DNA of 41,768 nt, from assembly GCA_964579675.1 (NCBI GenBank), contig CAZOIA010000023.1:1-41768 (forward strand). The letters run 5' to 3'. The number at the start of each line of letters is the position of its first letter. Position 1 is the stretch's first letter. The notes beneath the pieces are model-generated. The model saw nothing but the letters and a program-made list of their open reading frames with translations, was not told where the DNA came from and searched no databases. The translations under genes and the position numbers were made by a program. Origin of the DNA: CAZOIA01 sp964579675. Its GTDB lineage: Bacteria; Planctomycetota; Phycisphaerae; UBA1845; PWPN01. Positions 9,047 to 16,712 of this stretch are shown piece after piece.

Positions 9047-10498
9047 ATGAGTGGTATGACACGAAGACGGTTCCTCGAACAATCGATGTTCGCCGCCGCC
9101 GCGGCAACCGGCCCCCTCGACAGGGTTCTCGGTGCGGAGACGGAGGCGGACAAGGGCAAGAAGGCCGGGCCGAACCAGCAGATTCGGATCGCCTGCATCG
9201 GCTTCCACGGGCAGGGCGGAAACCACATCAAAGCGTACCTCGACATGCAGGACGTCACCGTTGCCGCCTTGTGCGACGTGGATTCCAACCTGTTTGGCGG
9301 CGCCGTCGAGATGATCACCAAGACCGGCAAGCCCAAGCCCAAGTGCGTCCAGGACCTCCGGCACGTCTTTGACGACCAGTCGATCGACGCCGTCTCGATC
9401 GCCACGCCCAACCACTGGCACTCGCTCGCGGCGATCTGGGCGATGCAATCGGGCAAGGACGTCTACGTGGAGAAGCCGGTCAGCCACAACGTCAGCGAGG
9501 GCCGACGGATGGTCGAGATCGCCCGCATGCTTGGCCGCATCTGCCAGGCCGGCACGCAATGCCGCTCGAACAAGGGCATGAACGAGGCGATCAAGTACGT
9601 CCAGTCGGGCACGATCGGCAGGGTCCGGCTGGCACACGGCCTGTGCTTCCGGGACCGCCGCAGCATCGGCATCGCCGGCGGCGAGCAGCCCATCCCGGAG
9701 GGCATCGATTACGACATCTGGCTCGGCCCGGCTCCCAGGAAGCCGCTGACTCGCAAGAGGCTCCACTACGACTGGCACTGGTTCTGGGATTACGGCAACG
9801 GCGACCTCGGTAACCAGGGTATTCATCAGATGGACATCGCCCGCTGGGGCCTCAACAAGGATCGACTCGCCAACAGCGTCATCAGCCTCGGCGGCCGCTT
9901 CGGCTACAAGGATGACGGCGAGACGCCCAACACCGAACTCACCGTGCTGGACTATGGTGACAGCCAGATCGTCTTCGAGGTTCGGGGACTGAAGACCAGG
10001 CCCATCAAGGGCGCCACGGTCGGCGTGATCTTCTACGGAACGCAAGGATACGTCGTGTTGACGAAGTACACGGGCGGGGCCGCCTTCGACCTCGACGGAA
10101 ACAAGGTCAAGGAGTTCAACGGCGGCGGCGACCACTACCGCAACTTCATCAACGCGATCAGAAGCCGCAAGCGCACCGATCTGAACGCCGCTATCCTCGA
10201 GGGACACATCTCCAGTGCTTTGTGCCACCTCGGTAACATCTCCTATCGGCTCGGCAAGGATGAGCCCTTCAGTTCGCAGGGCAAAGCGTTTGGAGACAAC
10301 AGGGAGGCGTACGAGATCTTCGCCCGGACGCAGGAGCATCTCAAGGACAACGCGGTTCCGCTGGACAGCACGAACTACCGCGTGGGCCGGAAGCTGACCA
10401 TCGACCCGAAGACCGAGAGCTTCCCCGGCGACCGCGAGGCGAACGCCCTGCTCACCCGCAAGTACCGCGAGCCGTTCGTGGTGCCCGCCTCGGTGTAA
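9047..10498 (+). CDS. Tat-exported Gfo/Idh/MocA family oxidoreductase
   Basis: The start ATG 9047 has AAGGAG 9 bases upstream, giving 483 aa; a longer GTG start at 9011 lacks this. The N-terminus MTRRRFLEQSMFAAAAATG is a twin-arginine signal, so the folded, cofactor-loaded enzyme is probably exported. The Rossmann motif is IGFHGQGGNH, the family EKPVSHNVSEG carries the conserved Lys, and NQGIHQMDIARWGL matches the bacterial C-terminal domain. Members oxidise or reduce sugars and inositols with NAD(P). Many planctomycete paralogues exist and substrates are mostly unknown. It is flanked by the two copies of the esterase 3' end, suggesting that a duplication or insertion placed it here. Confidence 0.85.
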   Translation: MSGMTRRRFLEQSMFAAAAATGPLDRVLGAETEADKGKKAGPNQQIRIACIGFHGQGGNHIKAYLDMQDVTVAALCDVDSNLFGGAVEMITKTGKPKPKCVQDLRHVFDDQSIDAVSIATPNHWHSLAAIWAMQSGKDVYVEKPVSHNVSEGRRMVEIARMLGRICQAGTQCRSNKGMNEAIKYVQSGTIGRVRLAHGLCFRDRRSIGIAGGEQPIPEGIDYDIWLGPAPRKPLTRKRLHYDWHWFWDYGNGDLGNQGIHQMDIARWGLNKDRLANSVISLGGRFGYKDDGETPNTELTVLDYGDSQIVFEVRGLKTRPIKGATVGVIFYGTQGYVVLTKYTGGAAFDLDGNKVKEFNGGGDHYRNFINAIRSRKRTDLNAAILEGHISSALCHLGNISYRLGKDEPFSSQGKAFGDNREAYEIFARTQEHLKDNAVPLDSTNYRVGRKLTIDPKTESFPGDREANALLTRKYREPFVVPASV

Positions 10499-10509
10499 CC
10501 GCAGGTGAT

Positions 10510-10623
10510 GTGAAAGAAACCGCGGCGGCAACGGAAAAGGGCGTCGTCGGTAGCCTGACCGTCACCGACGAACGGGGCGCGGTCGTATCGACAGAGCATG
10601 AGGAAGTTCAGCCGTATCTGTAA
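10510..10623 (+). pseudogene. Esterase C-terminal remnant
   Basis: The frame reads V-K-E-T-A-A, then TEKGVVGSLTVTDERGAVVS and THE-type tail codons before TAA. The intact esterase ends TEKGIVYFLTVTDERGAVVS. The sequence before ACGGAAAA is unrelated. So this is the tail of a second esterase-like copy or a recombination scar, lying between the oxidoreductase and pectate lyase genes. It is unlikely to be functional. Confidence 0.7.
10554..10592 (+). repeat. 39-bp direct repeat, copy B
   Basis: Exact match to 8850-8888 at an offset of 1704 bases; it lies in the esterase remnant downstream of the oxidoreductase gene. Confidence 0.9.
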
Positions 10624-10754
10624 GGCGGGTGAATTGGTTACGGAGCGCATACATGAATGGCGGCAGTCGTTTCCAACTGTTCGGGTCGAGTCCATCCGGG
10701 CCCCGCGGAAGGAGTCCGTCCAATCCTCTCGTGGGCCCAGAAGAAGGTGATTCA

Positions 10755-12098
10755 GTGCTCAAGATCAACCGATTGCTCGCAACTGGAGCTGTTCTTGCGG
10801 TGCTTCTGATCTCGAGTTCGTTCGGGGCGCAAGGTGAGACACCCGCATTCCCGAATGCCGCGGGCTTCGGGACGGACACACGTGCCGGGCGTGGCGGTAA
10901 GATCATGCGTGTCACGAGCCTTGATGCCGAGGGACCCGGCTCCCTTCGTGCCGCACTTCAGGCAGCGGGACCACGGATTGTGGTCTTCGAGGTGGGCGGC
11001 ATCATTGACCTGAAGAAGAAGTCGCTGGTGATTTCGCAGCCATTCCTGACGCTTGCCGGCCAGACGGCGCCAGCCCCCGGGATTACCGTCATCCGCGGCG
11101 GCATCTACATCAGAACGCACGACGTCCTGATACAGCACCTTCGTGTCCGTCCCGGAGATGCCGGTCAGCCAAGGCGAAGCGGTTGGGCGCCGGACGGTAT
11201 CTCCGCCTCTGGCGGGGATGCCTACAAGATCGTCATTGATCATTGCTCGGTCAGTTGGGCGGTTGACGAAAACCTGAGCGCCTCAGGCCCCCGCGGGGGC
11301 GGACCCGAGGCGCTCAGGCCCCGCAGAATCACGGTGAGCAACTGCATCGTCGCAGAGGCCCTTGACAATGCCTCTCACAAGAAGGGAAGCCACTCGATGG
11401 GATACCTTGTCCATGACTGGTCTAGGGAGATTGCCGTCATCGGCAATCTGTTCACTCACAACGCCAGGCGAAACCCATACTTCAAAGCCCACACGACGGG
11501 CGTCATCGTCAACAATGTCATCTACAACCCCCGATCGGCCGCTATCGACCTGGGGTACCCGGACAGTGAGTGGAGCGAAGATGAATTCAAGCCTCGCAAC
11601 CCCCGGGTCAGCATTGTTGGAAACGTCCTTATCCATGGTCGGGACACCACAAGCGGACTCCACGCCCGGGACGCCAAACTTGCCCTTGTCGATTCAACTT
11701 TCTCTGAAGGCGACGCCTATTTGGAAGACAACCTTGCCTTCGGCAAGGACGGCAAGCCGGTGCCAACTTTCACTGCGAGAATCAACCGGCTGGAAGATCG
11801 GCCCGTGTGGCCCCAAGGGCTGAAGCCACGACCCTCCGGGGATGTGGTCGAGGAAGTGATGCAGAATGCGGGTGCCCGTCCCCGGGATCGAGATGCAACG
11901 GACAAGCGAATCATTCGGCAACTCCAAGACCGGGAAGGCCGAATCATCGATAGCCAGAACGACGTCGGCGGCTATCCGGAATCAAGGATCGCACGAAGGA
12001 AGCTGGACGTGCCCGAAGGAGACGTTGAGTCCTGGCTGGGTGAGTTCACGGTTGAAGCGGAAGGGACAGTGCGCCAAGAGCGCATCTCGAGGCCGTGA
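10755..12098 (+). CDS. Secreted pectate lyase, PL1 family
   Basis: I chose the GTG at 10755 (447 aa) because AGAAGGTGA lies just upstream and the product then opens with a Sec signal peptide (VLKINRLLATGAVLAVLLIS, cut near GAQG). An upstream ATG at 10653 would bury that signal. The mature protein begins FPNAAGFG, common in PL1 lyases. It continues with GGKIMRVTSLDAEGPGSLR, LRVRPGD, IDHCSVSWAVDENLS and a series of VIGNLF/VNNVIYNP coils, the parallel beta-helix pattern. PL1 enzymes cleave polygalacturonate by beta-elimination with calcium. The gene supports a pectin role for the locus. Confidence 0.85.
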   Translation: MLKINRLLATGAVLAVLLISSSFGAQGETPAFPNAAGFGTDTRAGRGGKIMRVTSLDAEGPGSLRAALQAAGPRIVVFEVGGIIDLKKKSLVISQPFLTLAGQTAPAPGITVIRGGIYIRTHDVLIQHLRVRPGDAGQPRRSGWAPDGISASGGDAYKIVIDHCSVSWAVDENLSASGPRGGGPEALRPRRITVSNCIVAEALDNASHKKGSHSMGYLVHDWSREIAVIGNLFTHNARRNPYFKAHTTGVIVNNVIYNPRSAAIDLGYPDSEWSEDEFKPRNPRVSIVGNVLIHGRDTTSGLHARDAKLALVDSTFSEGDAYLEDNLAFGKDGKPVPTFTARINRLEDRPVWPQGLKPRPSGDVVEEVMQNAGARPRDRDATDKRIIRQLQDREGRIIDSQNDVGGYPESRIARRKLDVPEGDVESWLGEFTVEAEGTVRQERISRP

Positions 12099-12330
12099 GA
12101 TCACACCGGCGAGATGCCGGTGCCGCACAGGTCCTGGGACGCGCTCCAGGCGGGCTTGTTCAGCCTTGATTCCGCGACGGCACGTGCGGCCCCTCATGAT
12201 CGGTTTTCGTCCGGTCCGAAGTTCTGGACTTCTCGACGGAACACGATGCGGCAACAGCTTGACGAGGAAATGCGCCGCCTGCCGATGTCCTGGCCAGATC
12301 AATGACGTTCCATACCCCCGAGGTCACGAA

Positions 12331-13446
12331 GTGAGCACAACCCGACACCCAGAGCCACAGAGCGATCGATTGATGTCCATCGACGCCCTGCGCGGCTTCG
12401 ACATGTTCTGGATTATTGGTGGACATGGTCTTGTGCTGTCGATTCTGGCTCTGCTGATGGATCCGCTACCCGAATGGCTCAAACATCAGTTCGGGCATGA
12501 GCCGTGGGAAGGTTTCACGGCCTGGGATCTGATCATGCCCCTGTTTCTGTTCATCGTCGGGACCTCGATGCCGTTTGCCTTCACCAGGCGCCGCCGTCAG
12601 GGCCAGACGACCGGGGCTCTCTATATACGCATGTTGCGCCGCGTGGCGGTCCTGTTTGTCCTGGGCATGATGGTCCAAGGCAACCTGCTCGCGTTCAAGC
12701 TGGACGACCTCCACGTTTTCTCTAACACCTTACAGGCCATCGCCGTCGGCTATCTGGTGGCGGGGCTTGCCCTGCTTCATTTGCCGATCTTGGGGCAGTT
12801 GCTCCTCACCATCGGCCTCCTCGTGGCCTACTGGGCCTGCATGATGTTCGTCCCCTTCGGGGACCATCCGGCAGGGACGCTGGAGGAAGGCGCGAACCTT
12901 GCCCTCTACATCGATCACCTCGTCCTGGGGCGCTACGAGGATGGCACGACCTACACCTGGGTGCTGAGTGGCCTCGGCTTTGCCGCCACGGTCCTGATGG
13001 GCGTGTTGTCCGGCCACATCCTGCGACTGGACAAGCCGCCGGCCAGACGAGCCGGGTGCCTTTGCGCCGCCGGGTTGGGGTGTCTGCTCGCCGGCTGGCT
13101 TTGGAGCTTCCATTTCCCGATCAACAAGCACATCTGGAGCAGCTCAATGGCCTTGTGGGCGGGGGCATGGAGCTTCCTTCTCCTGGGAGTTTTCTATCTG
13201 GTCATCGATGTCTGGGGTTACCGGCGTTGGGCGTTTCCATTTGTCGTCGTGGGGATAAATGCGATTGCGGCGTACATGGCTTGGCACTTGATCAGCTTTC
13301 GCCCCATCAGCGATCGCCTGCTAGGCGGCTTGGCCGGGCATTTGAGCGAGCACAGAGCATCGTGTCTCCTTGCCGCCGGGCCGTTCATGATTCTCTGGCT
13401 GATACTGTTCTACATGTACCGCAATCGTACGTTTCTCAAAGTCTAG
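12331..13446 (+). CDS. Multi-pass membrane acyltransferase, HGSNAT/COG4299-like
   Basis: A GTG start at 12331 with GAGGT 6 bases upstream gives 371 aa; ATG 12373 is the alternative. After a short cytoplasmic N-terminus the motif SIDALRGFDMFWIIGG is the signature of heparan-alpha-glucosaminide N-acetyltransferase-like proteins. Eight to ten hydrophobic segments follow, with a charged C-terminus. Family knowledge: these proteins move acetyl from cytoplasmic acetyl-CoA to a sugar amine across the membrane. In bacteria, including planctomycetes, the target is generally unknown. It is separated from the lyase gene by 232 bases in which I see no gene. Confidence 0.75.
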   Translation: MSTTRHPEPQSDRLMSIDALRGFDMFWIIGGHGLVLSILALLMDPLPEWLKHQFGHEPWEGFTAWDLIMPLFLFIVGTSMPFAFTRRRRQGQTTGALYIRMLRRVAVLFVLGMMVQGNLLAFKLDDLHVFSNTLQAIAVGYLVAGLALLHLPILGQLLLTIGLLVAYWACMMFVPFGDHPAGTLEEGANLALYIDHLVLGRYEDGTTYTWVLSGLGFAATVLMGVLSGHILRLDKPPARRAGCLCAAGLGCLLAGWLWSFHFPINKHIWSSSMALWAGAWSFLLLGVFYLVIDVWGYRRWAFPFVVVGINAIAAYMAWHLISFRPISDRLLGGLAGHLSEHRASCLLAAGPFMILWLILFYMYRNRTFLKV

Positions 13447-13542
13447 GCTCACCACTGCCCTCAGCCCGCCTCCTTGGGGGCCGCAGCGAAAACAGAACGC
13501 CACGGAGTTTCCCATGGGGGCCGCGCCCCACACTGAGCTTGC

Positions 13543-14817
13543 CTAGGGCATATGCCAGCGGACGACCTCGGTGACGGTCGTTTCCGGCGGCTGCCTCAGG
13601 TAGGCGGTAATTGCATAGGATGTGATCAGGCTGCCGTCCGCAAGCTGCAACGTCACGGGCCAGCCGACGTAGATGTCGGCAGAGAGGGCCAACTGAATCG
13701 GACGATCGAGGTCCCAGAATTTGCCTTCATCCGTGCTGACGATTGCGTAGACGCCCCAGGGCAGATGGTAGTTGGAGTAGGTGGCCAGCACGCGGCCGTC
13801 CTTCAGCTCCGTCAAGTAAACGTGCACTTCGGCCGTGTTGACCATGGGCCGCGGTTTGGACCAATGCCCTCCCTCATCTAAGGATTCCGTAAGCACGGTA
13901 TCCTCAAATCCCTCGCCACGGGTCCCGGGAATCTGTCGGCGCAGGGCGGCCAGAAGCCGGCCGCTCTTGAGCCGAATCGCTGACACTTCTCCGAATCCCG
14001 AGTAATTCCAGTCAACGATCCCTTCGGAAAACTGCCACGTTCTCCCGCCGTCCTTCGAGCGGCAGAGTTGCAGGTTCGGGCTCCCCTTGCCCTTGCTGCT
14101 CCAGCCGGATTCGAGCGCTCGAATCATCAACAAAGTCCCGTCCGGTTCTACGATCATGTTTCTCGGGTAGTCACTGCCGGGCAGGGTTTGCGTTTCCCAG
14201 GTTCGGCCGCCGTCCGCGGAACGGGCGATGTAGATTTCATCCAGTTTGGCCCCTGGGCCGAAGTAGTCCTTTTGTGCAGACAGCACCAGCGAGCCGTCGG
14301 GTAAGGCGGTCAGACTGGGCTCTTTCCCGAATAGGGGCGTTTTCCCGATTTCCTGCCACGTGAGTCCCTGGTCGGCGGATTCGTACACGGCTATGAGAAA
14401 CCGCCTCCTGGCGGGATCCTTCGCATGATTGCTGTGGCAGACAGCCAGCACGAGGCTCCCTTTGGGCAGTATGGTCAGACCCGCTTTGTAATTGCCACGG
14501 GGGCCGATGCGCGTTCTGACGGCGTGCTGCCAGCGTAAGAAAGCAACCCGCTGCCGATCCTGACCGGTATAGCCCGTCAGTGATGACGTCGGGTATTTCC
14601 CGTAGTCGTAGCCCCCCAGCAAAACGGCATTTCTCTGTTGGTCCGGTTCCGTTCTGCCAACCGGCCGGGTTTCCTGGGCCCGCATCGAGAAACAGGGCAT
14701 AGCCAGAACGCCCGCCCAGGCGAACAGCCATGTCAAGCCCGGGCTTCGGACGGGTTCGGAGGGTTTGAGGTAATTGATCAGTTTCTCCTTGGCTTTATAC
14801 ATGCCGTTGATGACCAT
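13543..14817 (-). CDS. Exo-alpha-sialidase-like BNR/Asp-box protein
   Basis: The ATG at 14817 follows GGGAG at 8 bases, giving 424 aa. A signal-like hydrophobic stretch (LTWLFAWAGVLAMPCFSM) lies near residues 26-45, so the protein is likely exported. At least five Asp-box repeats of the S-x-D-x-G-x-x-W kind are visible: SADQGLTW, SADGGRTW, SKDGGRTW, SLDEGGHW, STDEGKFW. They predict a six-bladed beta-propeller. Sialidases and many non-sialidase glycosidases share this fold, so the substrate is open. The gene is convergent with the acyltransferase gene and has its own promoter-like sequence. Confidence 0.8.
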   Translation of the reverse strand: MVINGMYKAKEKLINYLKPSEPVRSPGLTWLFAWAGVLAMPCFSMRAQETRPVGRTEPDQQRNAVLLGGYDYGKYPTSSLTGYTGQDRQRVAFLRWQHAVRTRIGPRGNYKAGLTILPKGSLVLAVCHSNHAKDPARRRFLIAVYESADQGLTWQEIGKTPLFGKEPSLTALPDGSLVLSAQKDYFGPGAKLDEIYIARSADGGRTWETQTLPGSDYPRNMIVEPDGTLLMIRALESGWSSKGKGSPNLQLCRSKDGGRTWQFSEGIVDWNYSGFGEVSAIRLKSGRLLAALRRQIPGTRGEGFEDTVLTESLDEGGHWSKPRPMVNTAEVHVYLTELKDGRVLATYSNYHLPWGVYAIVSTDEGKFWDLDRPIQLALSADIYVGWPVTLQLADGSLITSYAITAYLRQPPETTVTEVVRWHMP

Positions 14818-14864
14818 CTCTTGCACTCCCCGTTTATGTGCTGCCAGGCCGACCAGGGAACGTA

Positions 14865-14894
14865 AGTCTATCGTCGTGGATGATTCAGTGTCAA
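14865..14894 (-). promoter_or_regulatory. Sigma70-type promoter for the sialidase-like gene
   Basis: Reading the minus strand, TTGACA (14894-14889) is followed after 18 bases by TAGACT (14870-14865). The start codon lies about 48 bases further on. The -35 match is perfect and the -10 match is four of six. Confidence 0.55.
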
Positions 14895-15306
14895 CCGACG
14901 GACTTTCGGCTGACCGATCGATGCCGTGGCCGAGGAGTGGCCTGTCGGCCTTGCCAGCCTTGATGGAGGCGGTCGCCGCCCGCCACTGGCGGGTACCCAA
15001 CGCTGCGGGTCGTGCGTCTCTCCGCGAAGCCGCCAGAAACGGCCCAGGAACGCGAACGTGTGACCCACGTCGCGACGTTTCGGGCCGGCTGGCCCCTCGC
15101 TCGCCCCTCGGCCAAGAACGCCACGCTGCCCACGAGGACGCGTCTCGGGCAAAAACGCAACGCGATGCGGGGGATGCAACGGGTGAAACACCTCGCAGCG
15201 TGCGGGGAAGGACAGAACATTCGTGATTACGGCGGGTGAACGAATCTCGGACCGGAGCAACGCCCCGGTCGGACCCGAGGCGTTAGTGGAGGGATCGTGA
15301 TGTGTT
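14895..15306. other. Intergenic, no gene recognised
   Basis: Frames here have the look of high-GC chance ORFs with no family motif. An imperfect GC-rich hairpin around 15247-15281 lies just past the stop of the zinc-ribbon remnant and could be a weak terminator for it. Confidence 0.4.
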
Positions 15307-15432
15307 TTACGTGGATGGCGCGTCCTTCGTGCCTGGCTTGTAGACCGTGCGGCATTGCAGACACTCGACACGCTCGTCGTCGATCCAGACCAACTCGTCG
15401 CATTCGCGCTCGCCGCAATTGGGACAAGGGCA
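15307..15432 (-). pseudogene. 5'-truncated zinc-ribbon small protein
   Basis: The minus strand reads NCPCPNCGERECDELVW, then IDDERVECLQCRTVYKPG, and ends A-P-S-T with TAA at 15307. Two C-x-x-C pairs make a convincing small zinc ribbon. No start codon with a ribosome site precedes the first Cys. At about 15432 the sequence passes into the serine recombinase fragment on the other strand, so the gene seems to have lost its first codons at that junction. The function of such planctomycete zinc-ribbon proteins is not known to me. Confidence 0.55.
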
Positions 15433-16223
15433 GTTACCGGCTGCTGATCGACCGGCGAACCTTCGACGCCTGCCAGGACATCCTCAACGGTCGCAACCGG
15501 CGCACGGGACACCCAGACATCATGCTCTCGGGGTGCGTCCTCCGCTGCGGGGTCTGCGACTACGCCATCACCGGCGAGCGCATCCGGCGCGAACTCCGCG
15601 ACGGACAATGCAACACGCACGTCTACTACCGCTGCGGGAACAACCACCCCGATCCCGGCCACCCGAAGGTCCGGTGGCGAGAGGCCGACATGGACGCGGC
15701 GATCATCAAGGAGCTCGACACCTGCCGCCTGCCCACGCCCCGTCATAGCCAGTGGTTCCGAAATTCGCTCGTGGCCGCGTTCGACGATGTGGATGCCGCC
15801 CAGGCCCAGCGGAGAAAGACGCTGGTCAAACGGCGCACCGAGCTGGCCAACATGCAGGACCGGCTGCTCCACGGGTACCTGTGCGGGGCCATCGATGAGG
15901 GGACATTTCAGAGCAAGACGACCGACCTGAACGGCCAGTTGCAGGAGGTGGAAAGGTCGCTCCAGCGGTGCGGGGACATCGGGGCGGCTTGCGGGGACAT
16001 GCACGCCTCGCGCGGGGACATCGCCCTGGCCGCCTTCGACTGGAGCCAGACGGCGCCCGAAGCGTGGCAGCGTTCAAAGATCGCCCAAAAACGCGTGATC
16101 CTCAACTCGCTATCTTTGAACCGTACCCTCAGCGCCACAAGTCTTTATGTACCAAATAGAAAGCCGTTCAGCTTCCTCGCCGAACGGCCCTCAATCCAGT
16201 CCAATCGGGGCGACTGGATTTGA
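15432..16223 (+). pseudogene. Large serine recombinase, N-terminal catalytic domain missing
   Basis: Homology starts at YRLLIDRRTFDACQDIL, the end of the Recombinase domain, and runs through a zinc ribbon (LSGCVLRCGVCDYAI, YYRCGNN). A coiled-coil segment (LVKRRTELANMQDRLL) follows, then the usual tail LSLNRTLS with KPFSFLAE. Serine recombinases are normally about 500-550 aa. The resolvase domain with the nucleophile Ser, about half the protein, is absent. The stop codon TGA (16221-16223) lies within the 3' end of the tRNA-Pro on the opposite strand, as expected for an integrase next to its attachment site. The fragment cannot catalyse recombination. Confidence 0.75.
16163..16188 (-). terminator. 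Terminator of tRNA-Pro copy 1
   Basis: On the minus strand, GCCGTTC pairs with GAACGGC around a 12-base loop and is followed by TTTCTATTT. It lies 17 bases past the tRNA 3' end, inside the recombinase remnant. Confidence 0.6.
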
Positions 16224-16279
16224 ACCAGCGACTTCCGGCTCCCAAAGCCGGCGCTCTAGCCAGACTGAGCTACGCCCCG
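16205..16279 (-). tRNA. tRNA-Pro(UGG), copy 1
   Basis: The minus strand folds into a full cloverleaf. The acceptor stem is CGGGGCG/CGCCCCG with discriminator A. The D arm is GCTC/GAGC. The anticodon stem CCGGC/GCCGG has loop TTTGGGA, giving anticodon UGG. The T arm carries TTCAAAT. CCA is not encoded. The gene is identical to copy 2 at 19445. Confidence 0.95.
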
Positions 16280-16291
16280 TCAGCTATTTCT

Positions 16292-16320
16292 ATTGAACCC
16301 GCGCCAAGGCACCAAGTCAA
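16292..16320 (-). promoter_or_regulatory. Promoter of tRNA-Pro copy 1
   Basis: Minus strand TTGACT (16320-16315) and TTCAAT (16297-16292) are separated by 17 bases, ending 12 bases before the tRNA. The same element is at 19532-19560 in the second repeat copy. Confidence 0.55.
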
Positions 16321-16712
16321 TGCCCACTCCGAACAAAAGAAGAGGCGAGAGAACAGAAGAGAAAAGGGTCCGGAGTCTTTCTTCTCGAAAGCCAACATGG
16401 CAAGGGACATTCGCCTTCCCGAGGGAAGCGAAACATCCCCTTTTCACTCATGATCCTGCCCTCATCATTGCCTTCACATTCGCGTTCCCCTACGGTTCGA
16501 GTTCGCTCGCTCGGGCGAGACGGAATACCCACACAGGATCCATCCGGGGCGCCTACCCCTTCCAGGCCCGGACGGCGGCTGGCACCGGGGCTCTCGGCCG
16601 GTCCACCGGCCGGGTGGCCTGAACGGATGATTCCGGGTAGAGTCTCCGCGCGGAATGAGACGTTCGGGCCCGGGATTGAGTAGCGACTAGCGGAGATAGA
16701 GGGACGAGGCCT

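Larger units (their letters stand above)
16204..16675. repeat. 472-bp perfect direct repeat, copy 1 (tRNA-Pro plus upstream region)
   Basis: Every base matches 19444-19915. The left edge is one base outside the tRNA 3' end. The right edge is in the space before the next + strand gene. About 395 bases upstream of the tRNA are included and hold no convincing gene; the frames seen are compositional. Confidence 0.95.

Noticed and set aside
14868..16004. 378-aa minus-strand frame opposite the recombinase remnant
   Set aside because: It is a high-GC shadow; the + strand reads as a known recombinase tail with zinc ribbon.
16293..16622. 109-aa + strand frame in the 472-bp repeat, present twice
   Set aside because: The duplicate is the DNA repeat itself. 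The frame is Arg/Ser/Gly-rich, has no ribosome site or family motif, and overlaps the tRNA upstream region.
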